From positions 124,001 to 188,000 of the forward strand of contig NZ_JYLH01000001.1 of assembly GCF_001439685.1 (NCBI RefSeq): 64,000 bases of DNA, in the 5' to 3' direction. The first letter of the stretch is position 1, and each line of letters begins with the position of its first letter. Positions 1-9,009 of the stretch are shown in pieces. The notes under the pieces were generated by a model. That model ran no database searches. It saw only the letters and a list, made by a program, of their open reading frames with translations, and was not told the origin of the DNA. Source of the stretch: Pseudomonas libanensis. Lineage in GTDB: Bacteria; Pseudomonadota; Gammaproteobacteria; Pseudomonadales; Pseudomonadaceae. A program made the position numbers and the translations under genes.

Positions 1-1086
1 TCGTGGGTCGCGCACGATCAAGGGCACGCCCACGGCGGGCTCCAGCAAAAACTCTTTTTCACCGAGGTAATGATCGCCGAGGAAGTCACCATGGTCGCTG
101 GTAAACACGATCAGCGTGTCGTCCCAGCGGCCAGCGCTTTGCATGAAATCAAACAGCCGCCCGAGTTGATCGTCGATCTGTTTGATCAGGCCCATGTAGG
201 TGGGAATCACCGTGAGGCGCACTTCGTCCCGGGAAAAATTCAGGCTCTCCTGGTGTTGGCGGAATGCCTGGTACACCGGGTGATCGCTGGTTTGCCCAGG
301 TTGAATGGGCGCCTGGATATGCTCGGCACCGTATAGCGCGTGATACGGCGCCGGCGCGATGTAGGGCCAGTGCGGCTTGATATACGACAGGTGCAGGCAC
401 CATGGCTGTTCTGCTTGTTCGCTGATGAAGTCGATGGCGCGGTCGGTGGTGTAGACGGTTTCCGAATGTTCCTCGGCCACCCGTGCAGGTTTGCCGGCGT
501 TGCGCATGTGCCAGCCGCTGAGGATCTCACCGTCTTCGCCTTGGGCGGCATTGGCCCATTCATGCCAGGGGTTGCGACCACCGTAGCCTTGCTCGCGCAA
601 GTAGTGGGTGTAGGGCGCGGACTCGCGTTTATCGTCGAACAATGGGCTGTCAGGGTAGATGCCATCGTGGCGTAGGTACGCGTCAAAGCCCACCTCATTC
701 AGCGGCTCGGCCTGGGCGCTGTCGGGGTCGATATGCAGGCGTTGCAACGCCTCCAGGTTCGGCGTGGCGTGGGTCTTGCCCACCAGTGCGGTGCGGATGC
801 CGTGGGGGCGCAGGTAGTCGCCAATTGTCAGTTCTTCAAGCGGCAGCGGTACCGCATTCCACGCCACTTGATGGCTGCTGACATACCGCCCGGTGTACGC
901 CGACATGCGTGACGGGCCGCAGATGGTGCCCTGGGTATAGGCACGGCTGAAACGCACACCGGCGGCGGCCAGGCGGTCGATATTGGGGGTGTGCAAATGG
1001 GCGTGGCCGTAGCACGACAGGTAATCACGGCGCAGTTGGTCGCACATGATGTAGAGCACGTTGCGTACAGGTTTGGGGTCGGACAT
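1..1086 (-). CDS. Sulfatase / phosphonate monoester hydrolase family enzyme (3' end beyond window)
   Basis: The first 362 codons of an alkaline-phosphatase-superfamily hydrolase are present; the gene runs off the left edge. It probably cleaves sulfate, phosphate or phosphonate monoesters in the cytoplasm, since no signal peptide is visible. Residues 56-60 read CGPSR, the C/S-x-P-S-R signature in which Cys56 becomes formylglycine. Metal ligands are suggested by Asp16 (IMCDQLRRD) and by SDHGD at 330-334. The text around the signature (CGPSRMSAYTGRY) and the later HWPYIAPAPYHA resemble phosphonate monoester hydrolases (PehA type) as much as arylsulfatases, so the substrate is open. The start is ATG at 1086. 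It lies 145 bp downstream of the LysR gene on the same strand, separated by a REP-like hairpin, so cotranscription with that regulator is likely. The sulfur-rich surroundings favour a sulfate ester, which is inference. Confidence 0.85.
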   Translation of the reverse strand, partial: MSDPKPVRNVLYIMCDQLRRDYLSCYGHAHLHTPNIDRLAAAGVRFSRAYTQGTICGPSRMSAYTGRYVSSHQVAWNAVPLPLEELTIGDYLRPHGIRTALVGKTHATPNLEALQRLHIDPDSAQAEPLNEVGFDAYLRHDGIYPDSPLFDDKRESAPYTHYLREQGYGGRNPWHEWANAAQGEDGEILSGWHMRNAGKPARVAEEHSETVYTTDRAIDFISEQAEQPWCLHLSYIKPHWPYIAPAPYHALYGAEHIQAPIQPGQTSDHPVYQAFRQHQESLNFSRDEVRLTVIPTYMGLIKQIDDQLGRLFDFMQSAGRWDDTLIVFTSDHGDFLGDHYLGEKEFLLEPAVGVPLIVRDPR

Positions 1087-1193
1087 GGGAATTTACCGGA
1101 CGGAGGACAGGTGGGTTTTTTCGCCGTTCGGAGGGCGCGCTGGCAAGTGCATTTGGGGACTGGGTTCCATGCAGTGAATGCATGGGTGTTGCT

Positions 1194-1231
1194 ACCGGCG
1201 CTTTCGCGGGCAAGCCCGCGAAGGCGCCGGT
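1194..1231. repeat. REP-like hairpin between LysR gene and sulfatase gene
   Basis: A nearly perfect inverted repeat pairs ACCGGCGC with GGCGCCGGT around an inner TTCGCGGGC/GCCCGCGAA stem. It starts directly after the LysR stop codon. The inner stem is a common Pseudomonas REP core, and it may stabilise or attenuate the transcript. Confidence 0.7.
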
Positions 1232-2176
1232 TCAAACAGCGATATTCTCCAGGGTGCAAATGTCTTCATCCAGCTCATCAATCTGCTTGATCTGCTCAAT
1301 CATCGCCTGCGCCAACGGCGACAATCGATACCCCGCACGGCTGACAATTCCGTAGCGGGTGTAACGCTCCTCCAGGTTTTCATCCAGGCCCTCAATCTTC
1401 AGGCACACCAGCTCACCCCGCGCCATGTGCAGCACATCGCTGTTGGCGCTGACGATGCCGATGGCGTCCGAACGCAACACCACGCCCATCAGGCTATAGC
1501 CGTTTTCACACTCCACATTGGGTTGATAATCGGGCCGGCCGCTGAGGTCAACGATGACTTTGCGCAGGTTCGGCGGGCGGATGGTCACGGCCAGCGGGTA
1601 GCTCATCAGCTCGGCGGCGCTGACGCTGTCGCGCCCGGCCAAGGGGTGGCCGGCGCGGCAGCAAAAATACCAGCGGCGTGGGCGCAGGCGGTGGGTGTGG
1701 TAGTCGGGGTTGGCTTCGAAGTGGCGGGTGTCGGCAACGAAAAATTCGAACTCTTCGCTGAGCAGGCGCTTGTCCAGGCTTTGCCAGTCGTCCACTTGGA
1801 ATTGCACGCGGGCCTTGGGATAGCGCCCGATAAAACTGCCGATGGCGCGGGGGATCAAGCCACCTGCCGGCGCCGGGCCGCAGCCGAAGCGCAGCTCACC
1901 GGCTTCCAGGCCGTTGAACTGGTTGATCTCGTTGGCCAGTTGCTGGGCGCCGCTGACCAGCCGCCGCGCATGTTCGAGCAACACCTGGCCTTGCTTGGTG
2001 GGCGCCAGGTCCTTGCGACCACGGTCCACCAATTGGCAGCCGGCACTGTGTTCCAGGGCTTGGATGCTGCGGCTGAACGCCGACTGCGACAGGTTCACGG
2101 CCATCGCAGCGGCGACAAAACTGCGTTGTTCGGCGAGGGCGATGAAGTGGCGAAGCTGGCGCAGATCGATATGCAT
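1232..2176 (-). CDS. LysR-family transcriptional regulator
   Basis: A 314-residue LysR-type regulator. The N-terminal winged helix-turn-helix (about residues 3-62) carries the usual LRQLRHFIALAEQRSF...LSQSAFSRSIQALE pattern, and the rest is a periplasmic-binding-protein-like effector domain. It lies upstream of the sulfatase on the same strand and is divergent from the TonB-dependent receptor at 2332, so both are plausible targets. An AT-rich element shared with other sulfur genes sits about 100 bp upstream at 2274-2295. The inducer cannot be told from sequence. LysR proteins with such neighbours often respond to sulfur status, but that is inference. Confidence 0.9.
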   Translation of the reverse strand: MHIDLRQLRHFIALAEQRSFVAAAMAVNLSQSAFSRSIQALEHSAGCQLVDRGRKDLAPTKQGQVLLEHARRLVSGAQQLANEINQFNGLEAGELRFGCGPAPAGGLIPRAIGSFIGRYPKARVQFQVDDWQSLDKRLLSEEFEFFVADTRHFEANPDYHTHRLRPRRWYFCCRAGHPLAGRDSVSAAELMSYPLAVTIRPPNLRKVIVDLSGRPDYQPNVECENGYSLMGVVLRSDAIGIVSANSDVLHMARGELVCLKIEGLDENLEERYTRYGIVSRAGYRLSPLAQAMIEQIKQIDELDEDICTLENIAV

Positions 2177-2273
2177 TTTTCACATTAAAAATATCCGGGA
2201 AATGCATTGGATATGCATTAGGTCGACTCCTTATAAAGGCTATCTCTTATGCAGTAAATGTTCGTTAAAACAT

Positions 2274-2295
2274 AAATAAATAACCTTTAGGAATA
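2274..2295 (-). promoter_or_regulatory. AT-rich shared element upstream of sulfur genes (copy 1)
   Basis: The plus strand reads AAATAAATAACCTTT followed by AGGAATA. The first 15 bases are identical to the element upstream of tauA (47487), and the tail is identical to that upstream of sfnB (34534-34540). By orientation it faces the LysR-sulfatase unit, although it is also only 36 bp from the receptor start. It may be a CysB-type or other sulfur-starvation site (inference). Confidence 0.45.
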
Positions 2296-2331
2296 TCTGC
2301 CGATGGATATCTCCGGGTTCTGGAGCCGCTT

Positions 2332-4647
2332 ATGAGTCTGTTCAAGTCCTTGCCCCTGGCTGTGTTGGTGGCCGGTAGCAGCAGTTGGTCGCCGACCCAG
2401 GCCGCCGAAACGCCTGCGCCTGCCAGCAAGGGCGACAGCGCCAGTGGCCAGTTGGAAACCGTCACCGTGACCGCCCGGCGGCGCACCGAAAGTGCCCAGG
2501 CCGTGCCGACGCCCATGAGTGTGGTCGGCGGCCAGGCACTGGAGACCCAGCGGGTATACCGGATCCAGGATTTGCAGCAACTGGTGCCCAGCGTCAACGT
2601 CGCTTATATGCATGCGCGCCAGTCCAGCGTGTCGATCCGCGGCCTGGGCAACAACCCGGCCAGCGATGGCCTGGAAGGCAGCGTGGGGCTGTATATCGAC
2701 AACGTCTACCTCGGGCGCCCGGGCATGGCGGTGTTCGACCTGATGGACATCGAGCAGCTCGAAGTCCTGCGCGGCCCCCAGGGCACCTTGTTCGGCAAGA
2801 ACACCACCGCCGGGGTGATCAATATCAGCACCCGTGCACCGAGCTTCACCCCCGAACGCAGCATTGAAACTTCCTTGGGCGAGGACGGTTATTTCCAGAC
2901 CAAGGGCACGATTTCCGGCCCGCTCAGCGATGACCTGGCGGGGCGTTTCTCGGCCTATCGCACGCGCAGCGACGGCGATATCAAGAACGAACACGACGGC
3001 CATGACCTGAACGGCGGCTCCCGCCAGGGCTTTCGCGGGCAATTGCTGTACAAGCCCAACGAGGCGTTCAACCTGCGCTGGATCGGTGATTACAACGAAG
3101 AGGACTCGAGCGCCGGCACCCGCGTGCTGTACAGCACCGGGCCGACCATCAATGGCACCAATTTGTACCAATCCCGCGCCAACGCGGCGGGGGCGACCCT
3201 GGTGGATGGCACCCATCGCAAGGTCAACCTGGACAACGACCAGCACGTCACCGTGTTTCAGGGCGGTACTTCGCTGGAAGCCAACTGGACGCTGCCGAAT
3301 GACTTCACCCTGACCTCGGTGAGCGCCTACCGTTGGTGGAATTTCACCCCGCGCAATGATGACGGCCTCAACGTACCGGCGTCGTACAACGCCGGGGTGT
3401 CGGTGGAAGATAAGCAGTGGTCCCAGGAGTTTCGCCTGGCATCGCCTACGGGGGGCTTCTTTGATTACGTGCTCGGCGCCTACTACTTCGGCTCCGACCT
3501 GGATAATAAATCCTTCGCCTATTACGGGCCAAAGGCCGACACCTGGAATGGCACGCCAACTGGCGCGTTGAACAATGTGAGCAGCGTCGGCAACGGGCAT
3601 ATCCGCACCGACAGTTTTGCGCTGTTCGCCCAAGGCACCTGGCACCTGACCGAACGCCTGGATTTCACCGCCGGCCTGCGTGGCACCTACGAAGAAAAAA
3701 GCGCCTGGGTCACGCGCAATGCCCCGGTGGGCGGCGCCGCTGTGACCGGCGGCGCTGCCACGGCGCGGCGTGGGCGTACCGGCGCGTATGACTCCGGTGA
3801 CCTCAATCAGTACAGCACCACGCCATCGGGATTATTGAGTCTGAGTTACCACTTCAATGACAACCTGCTGGGCTACGCAACGCTGTCCCACGGCGAGAAG
3901 TCCGGCGGGGTCAACCTGGCGGTGGGATCTGCGCCGACGGCAGGGGCCGACTCGCTGCTCATCGGCACCGAGCGTGCCAACAATGCCGAGCTGGGTTTCA
4001 AGAGCACCTTATGGGACCGCCGCCTGCAGCTCAATGCCAACCTGTTCTGGACCCAGGTCAACGGCTACCAGACCAACGCGTACGATCAGGACAACCGCGT
4101 GCAGTACCTGACCAACGCCGGCTCTGTGCGCTCGCGGGGCGTGGAAGTGGAAAGCACCCTGGTGCCGATCAAGGGCCTGACGCTGAACATCAACGGCTCC
4201 TTCAATGACGTGAGTTACCTGTCATACAAGGATGCGCCATGCCCGCCGGAAACCAGCCTGCGCCCGGGTGCGCCGGCGTCCTGCGACTTGAGCGGCCATC
4301 AGGTGGTGGGTGCGTCAAAGTGGATCGCCAATGCCAACGGCGAGTACAAGTGGAACCTGGCGAACGGCTTCGAACCCTACGTCACCGCCAGCTATGCGTT
4401 CCGTTCCAAGGCGGTAGGTACGGTGGAAGACTCCGACTACGGGCAGATCCCGGCCTATGCGGTGGTCAACTTATCAACCGGCCTGCGCGGCAACTATGAC
4501 CAAGGGCAGTGGGATGTGTCGTTGTGGCTGAAAAACGCGTTCGACAAGACCTACTACACCACGCTGTGGACCGGCGGTAACGGCGGCTATGAAGGTTTGC
4601 TGGGCACGCCGCGCACCCTAGGCATGACTGGGCGCTACGACTTCTAG
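2332..4647 (+). CDS. TonB-dependent outer-membrane receptor
   Basis: A 771-residue receptor. There is a signal peptide with likely cleavage after Ala24/Ala25, a TonB box-like ETVTVTARRR at 42-51, a plug domain (LQQLVPSVNV, VSIRGLG, DIEQLEVLRGPQGTLFGKN) and a long beta-barrel ending in the C-terminal aromatic F of RYDF. ATG at 2332 has GGAG seven bases upstream. It would import a ligand across the outer membrane using TonB-ExbBD, and such a system is encoded 2.4 kb away. The usual iron-siderophore assumption is weak here. The divergent LysR-sulfatase unit and the sulfur-gene promoter element suggest a sulfur (or phosphorus) ester ligand, which is inference. Its last 30 bp overlap the convergent MFS gene. 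Confidence 0.93.
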   Translation: MSLFKSLPLAVLVAGSSSWSPTQAAETPAPASKGDSASGQLETVTVTARRRTESAQAVPTPMSVVGGQALETQRVYRIQDLQQLVPSVNVAYMHARQSSVSIRGLGNNPASDGLEGSVGLYIDNVYLGRPGMAVFDLMDIEQLEVLRGPQGTLFGKNTTAGVINISTRAPSFTPERSIETSLGEDGYFQTKGTISGPLSDDLAGRFSAYRTRSDGDIKNEHDGHDLNGGSRQGFRGQLLYKPNEAFNLRWIGDYNEEDSSAGTRVLYSTGPTINGTNLYQSRANAAGATLVDGTHRKVNLDNDQHVTVFQGGTSLEANWTLPNDFTLTSVSAYRWWNFTPRNDDGLNVPASYNAGVSVEDKQWSQEFRLASPTGGFFDYVLGAYYFGSDLDNKSFAYYGPKADTWNGTPTGALNNVSSVGNGHIRTDSFALFAQGTWHLTERLDFTAGLRGTYEEKSAWVTRNAPVGGAAVTGGAATARRGRTGAYDSGDLNQYSTTPSGLLSLSYHFNDNLLGYATLSHGEKSGGVNLAVGSAPTAGADSLLIGTERANNAELGFKSTLWDRRLQLNANLFWTQVNGYQTNAYDQDNRVQYLTNAGSVRSRGVEVESTLVPIKGLTLNINGSFNDVSYLSYKDAPCPPETSLRPGAPASCDLSGHQVVGASKWIANANGEYKWNLANGFEPYVTASYAFRSKAVGTVEDSDYGQIPAYAVVNLSTGLRGNYDQGQWDVSLWLKNAFDKTYYTTLWTGGNGGYEGLLGTPRTLGMTGRYDF

Positions 4648-5817
4648 GTCGGTGCGATAGGTGGCCGGGCGGAACACCCGTGTCACCAGCAGCATCGCCA
4701 CCACCGTCACCGTCAGCACCACCCAGGCGCTGACGAAATTGCCGGTAAGCTCGCGCAGCCAGCCGGTCAGCCACGGTGAAATCGCATTGATCAAAAAGCC
4801 CACGCCCTGGACGAACGCTGCCAGTTGCCCGGCTTGGCGCGGGTCGCGATGGTGGTCGAGGGTCAGCAACAGGCTCAAGGCAAAACACGCCCCCAATCCG
4901 AAGCCGCACAAGGCCACCCACAGGTGAGGATATTCCTGCGGCGCAATGATCAGGCCCAGGTAGCCAATGGTTTGCGCCAGCAGGCTGATGCTTAGCAATG
5001 GGCGGCGGTCGATACCGCGCTGCGCCAGCACCGGCATCAGCAGGGCGGCCGTCACCTGAAAAATCGTCATGAACGCCAGCAATGAACCGCTAGGCAGCAC
5101 GCCCCAACCCAGTTGCTGATAGTAGGCGGGCAGCCACGCGACCATGCTCATGTAGCCGCAGTTCACCAGGCCGAAGTACAGCGCCAGCAGCCAGGCGCGG
5201 CGGTTGCGCAGCCCTTTGAACGCAGGTGCCCGCTGTGGATTTCGCGCCGCGCCCAGCGGTAGCCAGGCCCACAGCAGCAGTGCCCCCAGCGCCGGCAAGA
5301 GCCACACACCCAAGCCCGCCTGCCAGTGCTGAAAGTGTGTGGCTACCACCGGGCTGAGCAGCGCCGCCAGCCCGCCGCCGGCCATCAGCGACGCCGAGTA
5401 CACGCCCATCGCCACCGGCACGCGGTGATGGAATTCGCGCTTGATCATCGCCGGCACCAACGCCTGGATCAGCGCCACGCCTGCACCGCCGAGCAGTGCT
5501 GTGACCAGCAGCGCCGAGGCCTGGCCCATCAGCCAGCGCGCCAGGCACGCCAACAGAATCATCAACAAGCCCAAGGCGATGCCGCGCCGTTCGCCCAGGC
5601 GCGCCTCCACATGCACGCCCACCAGTGCCACCAGCCCCATGCAGATCACCGGCAGGCTGGTGAGCAAGGCACTGCTCTGAAAACTCAGGCCGGTGGCCTG
5701 GCGAATCTCACCGAGCAACGGGCTGATGGAGCTGAGGATGGGGCGCAGGTTCAGGCCGAGCACTACCAGCAGGCCCCAGCCGACGAGTCGTCCAGCGAGT
5801 GTCGTGTTCAGCGTCAT
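4618..5817 (-). CDS. MFS transporter, CynX/NimT-like
   Basis: A 399-residue major facilitator with about 12 hydrophobic segments. The early GLNLRPILSSISPLLGEIR and the following LLTSLPVICMG are typical of the CynX/NimT (cyanate / 2-nitroimidazole) branch of inner-membrane transporters. A start at ATG 5817 (MTLNTTLAGRL) leads straight into the first membrane segment. The frame stays open to 5910, but that adds an atypical extension. The gene is divergent from the LysR gene at 5922, a usual regulator-target pairing. Its 3' end overlaps the TonB-dependent receptor by 30 bp in convergent orientation. The substrate is unknown. Confidence 0.88.
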   Translation of the reverse strand: MTLNTTLAGRLVGWGLLVVLGLNLRPILSSISPLLGEIRQATGLSFQSSALLTSLPVICMGLVALVGVHVEARLGERRGIALGLLMILLACLARWLMGQASALLVTALLGGAGVALIQALVPAMIKREFHHRVPVAMGVYSASLMAGGGLAALLSPVVATHFQHWQAGLGVWLLPALGALLLWAWLPLGAARNPQRAPAFKGLRNRRAWLLALYFGLVNCGYMSMVAWLPAYYQQLGWGVLPSGSLLAFMTIFQVTAALLMPVLAQRGIDRRPLLSISLLAQTIGYLGLIIAPQEYPHLWVALCGFGLGACFALSLLLTLDHHRDPRQAGQLAAFVQGVGFLINAISPWLTGWLRELTGNFVSAWVVLTVTVVAMLLVTRVFRPATYRTDLEVVAPSHA

Positions 5818-5921
5818 GGCAGGCAGGGTCCGAGTGGGCAAATGAGGGATGAGTATGGCGAGGCGCCAAGGTATGCTGAAATTAAATATAACCATGCCAA
5901 CCAGTGGCAAACGCGATGGTG

Positions 5922-6779
5922 ATGAGTGTGTTCGATCCTGTGTTGTTACGCAGCTTTGTCGCCGTGGTGGACTGCGGCAATTTCACTCGCGCCGCCGAGC
6001 GCCTGCATTTGACCCAGTCCACCGTCAGCCAGCAGATCCGCCGCCTGGAAGACGCCGTGACTTGCCAGTTACTTGATCGCGACCAGCGCCGTGTGGTGCC
6101 GACGGCCGAGGGCGAACGTTTGCTCGCCTATGCACGGCGCATTCTGGCGCGGCATGAAGAAGCCGCCGATGTGCTGATCAACCAGCAAAGCGACGGCGTA
6201 TTGCGCCTGGGCGTTCCGGAGGACTTTGCCGCCGAGCGCCTGATGCCGCTGCTCTCAGCGTTTGTGGTGGCGTACCCACGGGTGCGTCTGGAAGTCACCA
6301 GTGGCCTAGGCCCCGAGTTGCAGCGCCAGTACCGCGGTGGTGAGTTCGACGTCTTGCTGGTCAAGCAGATGGGGGACAGCGACGACTGTGTGGCGTCGTG
6401 GCCCGAACCCTTGTATTGGGTCGACAGCCTCAGCATGCCGGCGCTGGGCCGTGACCCGCTGCCGCTGGTGGCTTTCCCGGTGGGCGGCCTGTATCGCAAT
6501 GACATGCTCCACCATCTGGAGCGGGCTGGTTGGCGTTGGCGCATCGGTTATTCCAGCGCCAGCCTGGCCAGCGTGTGCTCTGCGGTGGCGGCAGGGTTGG
6601 GCATCAGCCTGTTGCCGGAACGGGTGTTGCAACCAGGCCATCGCATACTCGGCCCGGAGAGTGGCTTGCCGCCTGTTCATGGCGTGCGATTGGCCCTGTA
6701 TGGCCGCAGTGGTTTGGGCGCAGCGGGCCAGAGTTTGCTGGGTGAATTGCTGGCTTTGTGCAGTGGAAACCCGCACTGA
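5922..6779 (+). CDS. LysR-family transcriptional regulator
   Basis: A 285-residue LysR protein. The helix-turn-helix region is FDPVLLRSFVAVVDCGNFT...LTQSTVSQQIRRLE, followed by an effector-binding domain with a standard VLRLGVPEDFA start. In-frame starts exist at GTG 5904, ATG 5916 and ATG 5922, and the last gives the canonical N-terminus (MSVFDPVLLRSF). It is divergent from the MFS transporter with about 100 bp between them, and probably controls it. The DxxLLRSFVAVVD form resembles regulators paired with CynX/NimT-type exporters. Effector unknown. Confidence 0.9.
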   Translation: MSVFDPVLLRSFVAVVDCGNFTRAAERLHLTQSTVSQQIRRLEDAVTCQLLDRDQRRVVPTAEGERLLAYARRILARHEEAADVLINQQSDGVLRLGVPEDFAAERLMPLLSAFVVAYPRVRLEVTSGLGPELQRQYRGGEFDVLLVKQMGDSDDCVASWPEPLYWVDSLSMPALGRDPLPLVAFPVGGLYRNDMLHHLERAGWRWRIGYSSASLASVCSAVAAGLGISLLPERVLQPGHRILGPESGLPPVHGVRLALYGRSGLGAAGQSLLGELLALCSGNPH

Positions 6780-6960
6780 CCCATACCTTTGCTGAATATT
6801 TTGTATGCCTTTAAGGCATTGAAAAACAACGGCTTGAAGCCAGGCCACGCTCCACGTGGCTTTGGTGTTTTCGGCTGTTTCATTTATGCATTTTTGTTCT
6901 ATATATAACTTTAAAAATTACTTTAAGAAATAAACGTCTGGCCCCGATGATTCAGCCCTC

Positions 6961-6993
6961 GACGGGCCTTTAAGTAGGCCCCGTCGGTTTTTC
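6961..6993 (+). terminator. Terminator-like hairpin in the tonB leader
   Basis: GACGGG at 6961 pairs with CCCGTC at 6980-6985, extended by CCT/AGG with one bulge, and is followed by GGTTTTTC. A second hairpin, CGGTTTT/AAAACCG (6985-7000), overlaps its 3' side. The structure lies between the LysR gene and the tonB start at 7015. It could end LysR or small-RNA transcription, or attenuate tonB. The rest of 6780-7014 holds an AT-rich tract (6890-6945) likely to contain the tonB promoter, and a weaker GCCACG/CGTGGC hairpin at 6844-6860. Confidence 0.5.
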
Positions 6994-7014
6994 AAAACCG
7001 TAGGGAGTGAATCA

Positions 7015-7833
7015 ATGGGCAATGTCCAGACCGCCGCCAGTGCACCCGAGGCGCAGTGGCGCCAGGCACCGAGTGGTGAGTTGGTCGACCTTGGCCGGCT
7101 GCATCGCGCGCCGTTGGGGCAATTGCGGCTGCAGAAGACCCCGAAGCGTTTTTCCAGCCGCCGCGAAGGGATTTTGCTTGGGTTGCTGGTGTTGGCGCTG
7201 CATGGCGCAGTGATCTATTGGGTGAGCCAGAAACCCACGCCGGTGCTGCCGATTGTGCCCCCGGAAATTCCACCGATGACCATCGAATTTTCCCAGCCGG
7301 CGCCGCCGGTGGTTGAACCGCCTCCGCCTGTACCGCCACCATCGCCTGCGCCAGTGGTCGAGCCGCCGCCGCCGGTGGTGGATGAATTGGCCGCCAAGCC
7401 GGCGCCGCCCAAACCCATTGCGAAACCCAAACCCAAGCCTGCGCCTAAACCTGAACCCAAGCCGGTCCCCAAAGCCGTCGAGCAGCCACCTGCACCACCG
7501 ACGCCAGCACCACCTGCACCGCCCGCACCTGCACCTGCGGCGCCAGCGCCGGTGACGCCTGCTTCGGCCAACGCGGCGTACCTGAAGAACCCAGCGCCGG
7601 AGTACCCGTCACTGGCTCAGCGTCGCGGTTGGGAAGGCACGGTGTTGCTGCGGGTGCAGGTGCTGGCCAGTGGTAAGCCGGGTGAGATTCAGGTGCAAAA
7701 AAGCAGCGGTCGCCAGCAACTGGATGACGCGGCATTGGCGGCGGTAAAGCGCTGGAGTTTCGTGCCCGCCAAGCAGGGCGATGTAGCCCAGAACGGCTGG
7801 GTCAGCGTGCCCATCGATTTCAAGATTCATTAA
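7015..7833 (+). CDS. tonB: Energy transducer TonB
   Basis: A 272-residue TonB. A cytoplasmic N-terminal extension of about 50 residues precedes the single membrane anchor (53-70, with His63). A Pro/Lys-rich periplasm-spanning region (about 75-185) consists of PP, KPKPKP and PAPP runs. The C-terminal TonB domain (about 190-272) carries the PEYPSLAQRRGWEGTV motif. TonB couples the inner-membrane proton gradient, through ExbB/ExbD, to outer-membrane receptors. ATG at 7015 has GGGAG upstream. It forms an operon with exbB (28 bp gap) and exbD. With a receptor 2.4 kb upstream, this may be a dedicated TonB system. The N-terminal extension recalls other Pseudomonas TonB proteins. Confidence 0.95.
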   Translation: MGNVQTAASAPEAQWRQAPSGELVDLGRLHRAPLGQLRLQKTPKRFSSRREGILLGLLVLALHGAVIYWVSQKPTPVLPIVPPEIPPMTIEFSQPAPPVVEPPPPVPPPSPAPVVEPPPPVVDELAAKPAPPKPIAKPKPKPAPKPEPKPVPKAVEQPPAPPTPAPPAPPAPAPAAPAPVTPASANAAYLKNPAPEYPSLAQRRGWEGTVLLRVQVLASGKPGEIQVQKSSGRQQLDDAALAAVKRWSFVPAKQGDVAQNGWVSVPIDFKIH

Positions 7834-7861
7834 TTATTCAGCGGCGCAGAGGGAAAACATC

Positions 7862-8581
7862 ATGGCATTGGCATCTCCACTTGAATCCATCGAAAGCGCG
7901 GTGATCTGGCTGCTGGTGGCCTTTTCGATCGCCACCTGGGGCCTGGCCTTGCTCAAGGGCGTGCAGTTCGGTCGCCTCAAGGCCCAGGATCGCAGGTTTC
8001 ACACCCGGTTCTGGGCGGCATCGAGCCTTGACTCGGCCGCCGAACTCGCTGAAACCCAGCCAGGCGCCGCCGCTCGTGTGGCCCAGGCCGGTTACGCGGC
8101 GATCCAGGTGGGTGACGCCAGCCATGCGACGGACTTGAGTCAGGCGATCAACCATCAGGACCGACTCGAACGCGCCCTGCGCCAGCAGATCGTGCGCGAA
8201 CGTCGTTCCCTGGAAACCGGCCTGGCCGTAGTCGCCAGCATCGGCAGCACCTCACCGTTTATCGGCCTGTTTGGCACAGTGTGGGGGATCATGGAGGCGC
8301 TGAAGGGGATCAGTGCCGCCGGGTCCGCCAGCCTGGAAACGGTGGCAGGGCCGATCGGTGCGGCGTTGGTCGCGACTGGCGTGGGGATCGCCGTCGCGGT
8401 GCCTGCGGTGCTGGTCTACAACTATTTCCTGCGTCGCCTGAAGCTGACGGCGGCGGACCTGGATGACTTTGCCCACGACTTCTACAGCCTGGCGCAGAAA
8501 AACGCGTTCCGTGTGCTGCTGCACCCGACATTGGCCAAGGCCAGCGCCGGCAGCCCGCAGAAAGTGAAGGAGGCGTCCTGA
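7862..8581 (+). CDS. exbB: ExbB proton-channel subunit (MotA/TolQ/ExbB family)
   Basis: A 239-residue inner-membrane protein with three membrane segments: about 12-32, 120-147 (containing STSPFIGLFGTVWGIMEA, the family signature) and 167-190. It forms the pentameric proton channel that, with ExbD, energises TonB. It is preceded by tonB and followed directly by exbD, whose ATG comes right after this stop. Length and topology are normal for ExbB. Confidence 0.95.
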   Translation: MALASPLESIESAVIWLLVAFSIATWGLALLKGVQFGRLKAQDRRFHTRFWAASSLDSAAELAETQPGAAARVAQAGYAAIQVGDASHATDLSQAINHQDRLERALRQQIVRERRSLETGLAVVASIGSTSPFIGLFGTVWGIMEALKGISAAGSASLETVAGPIGAALVATGVGIAVAVPAVLVYNYFLRRLKLTAADLDDFAHDFYSLAQKNAFRVLLHPTLAKASAGSPQKVKEAS

Positions 8582-8983
8582 ATGGCCTTCTCCACGCAAG
8601 ACAGTGATGAGGTGCTGAGCGAGATCAACGTCACGCCGCTGGTGGATGTGATGTTGGTGCTGTTGGTGGTGTTCATCGTCACCGCGCCGTTGTTGACCAA
8701 CTCGATCCCGATCAACCTCCCCAAGACCCAGGCCGTGGCGCCGGTTGAGCAGAAAGACCCGCTGGTGGTGAGCATCGACGGGGCTGGAAAAGTATTTATC
8801 AACAAGGACGCCATCGCGCCGGACCTGCTGGAATTCAACCTGCAGGCGGCCAAGGCCAAGGACCCCGATGTGCGGGTGCAACTACAGGCCGACGATGGGG
8901 TGAATTATGGTGAAGTGGCACGCGCGATGGCGTCGATCGAGCGCGCGGGCATTACCAAGTTGTCGGTGATTACCGCACGTTAG
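8582..8983 (+). CDS. exbD: ExbD/TolR family protein
   Basis: A 133-residue protein with one N-terminal membrane helix (about 19-40). The essential protonatable Asp22 lies in the NVTPLVDVMLVLLVVF motif, followed by a periplasmic domain. It is the partner of ExbB in powering TonB and the last gene of tonB-exbB-exbD. An intrinsic terminator follows at 9010. Confidence 0.95.
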   Translation: MAFSTQDSDEVLSEINVTPLVDVMLVLLVVFIVTAPLLTNSIPINLPKTQAVAPVEQKDPLVVSIDGAGKVFINKDAIAPDLLEFNLQAAKAKDPDVRVQLQADDGVNYGEVARAMASIERAGITKLSVITAR

Positions 8984-9009
8984 TTTCAAAAAGTCTCGAC
9001 AGTTTTTTG

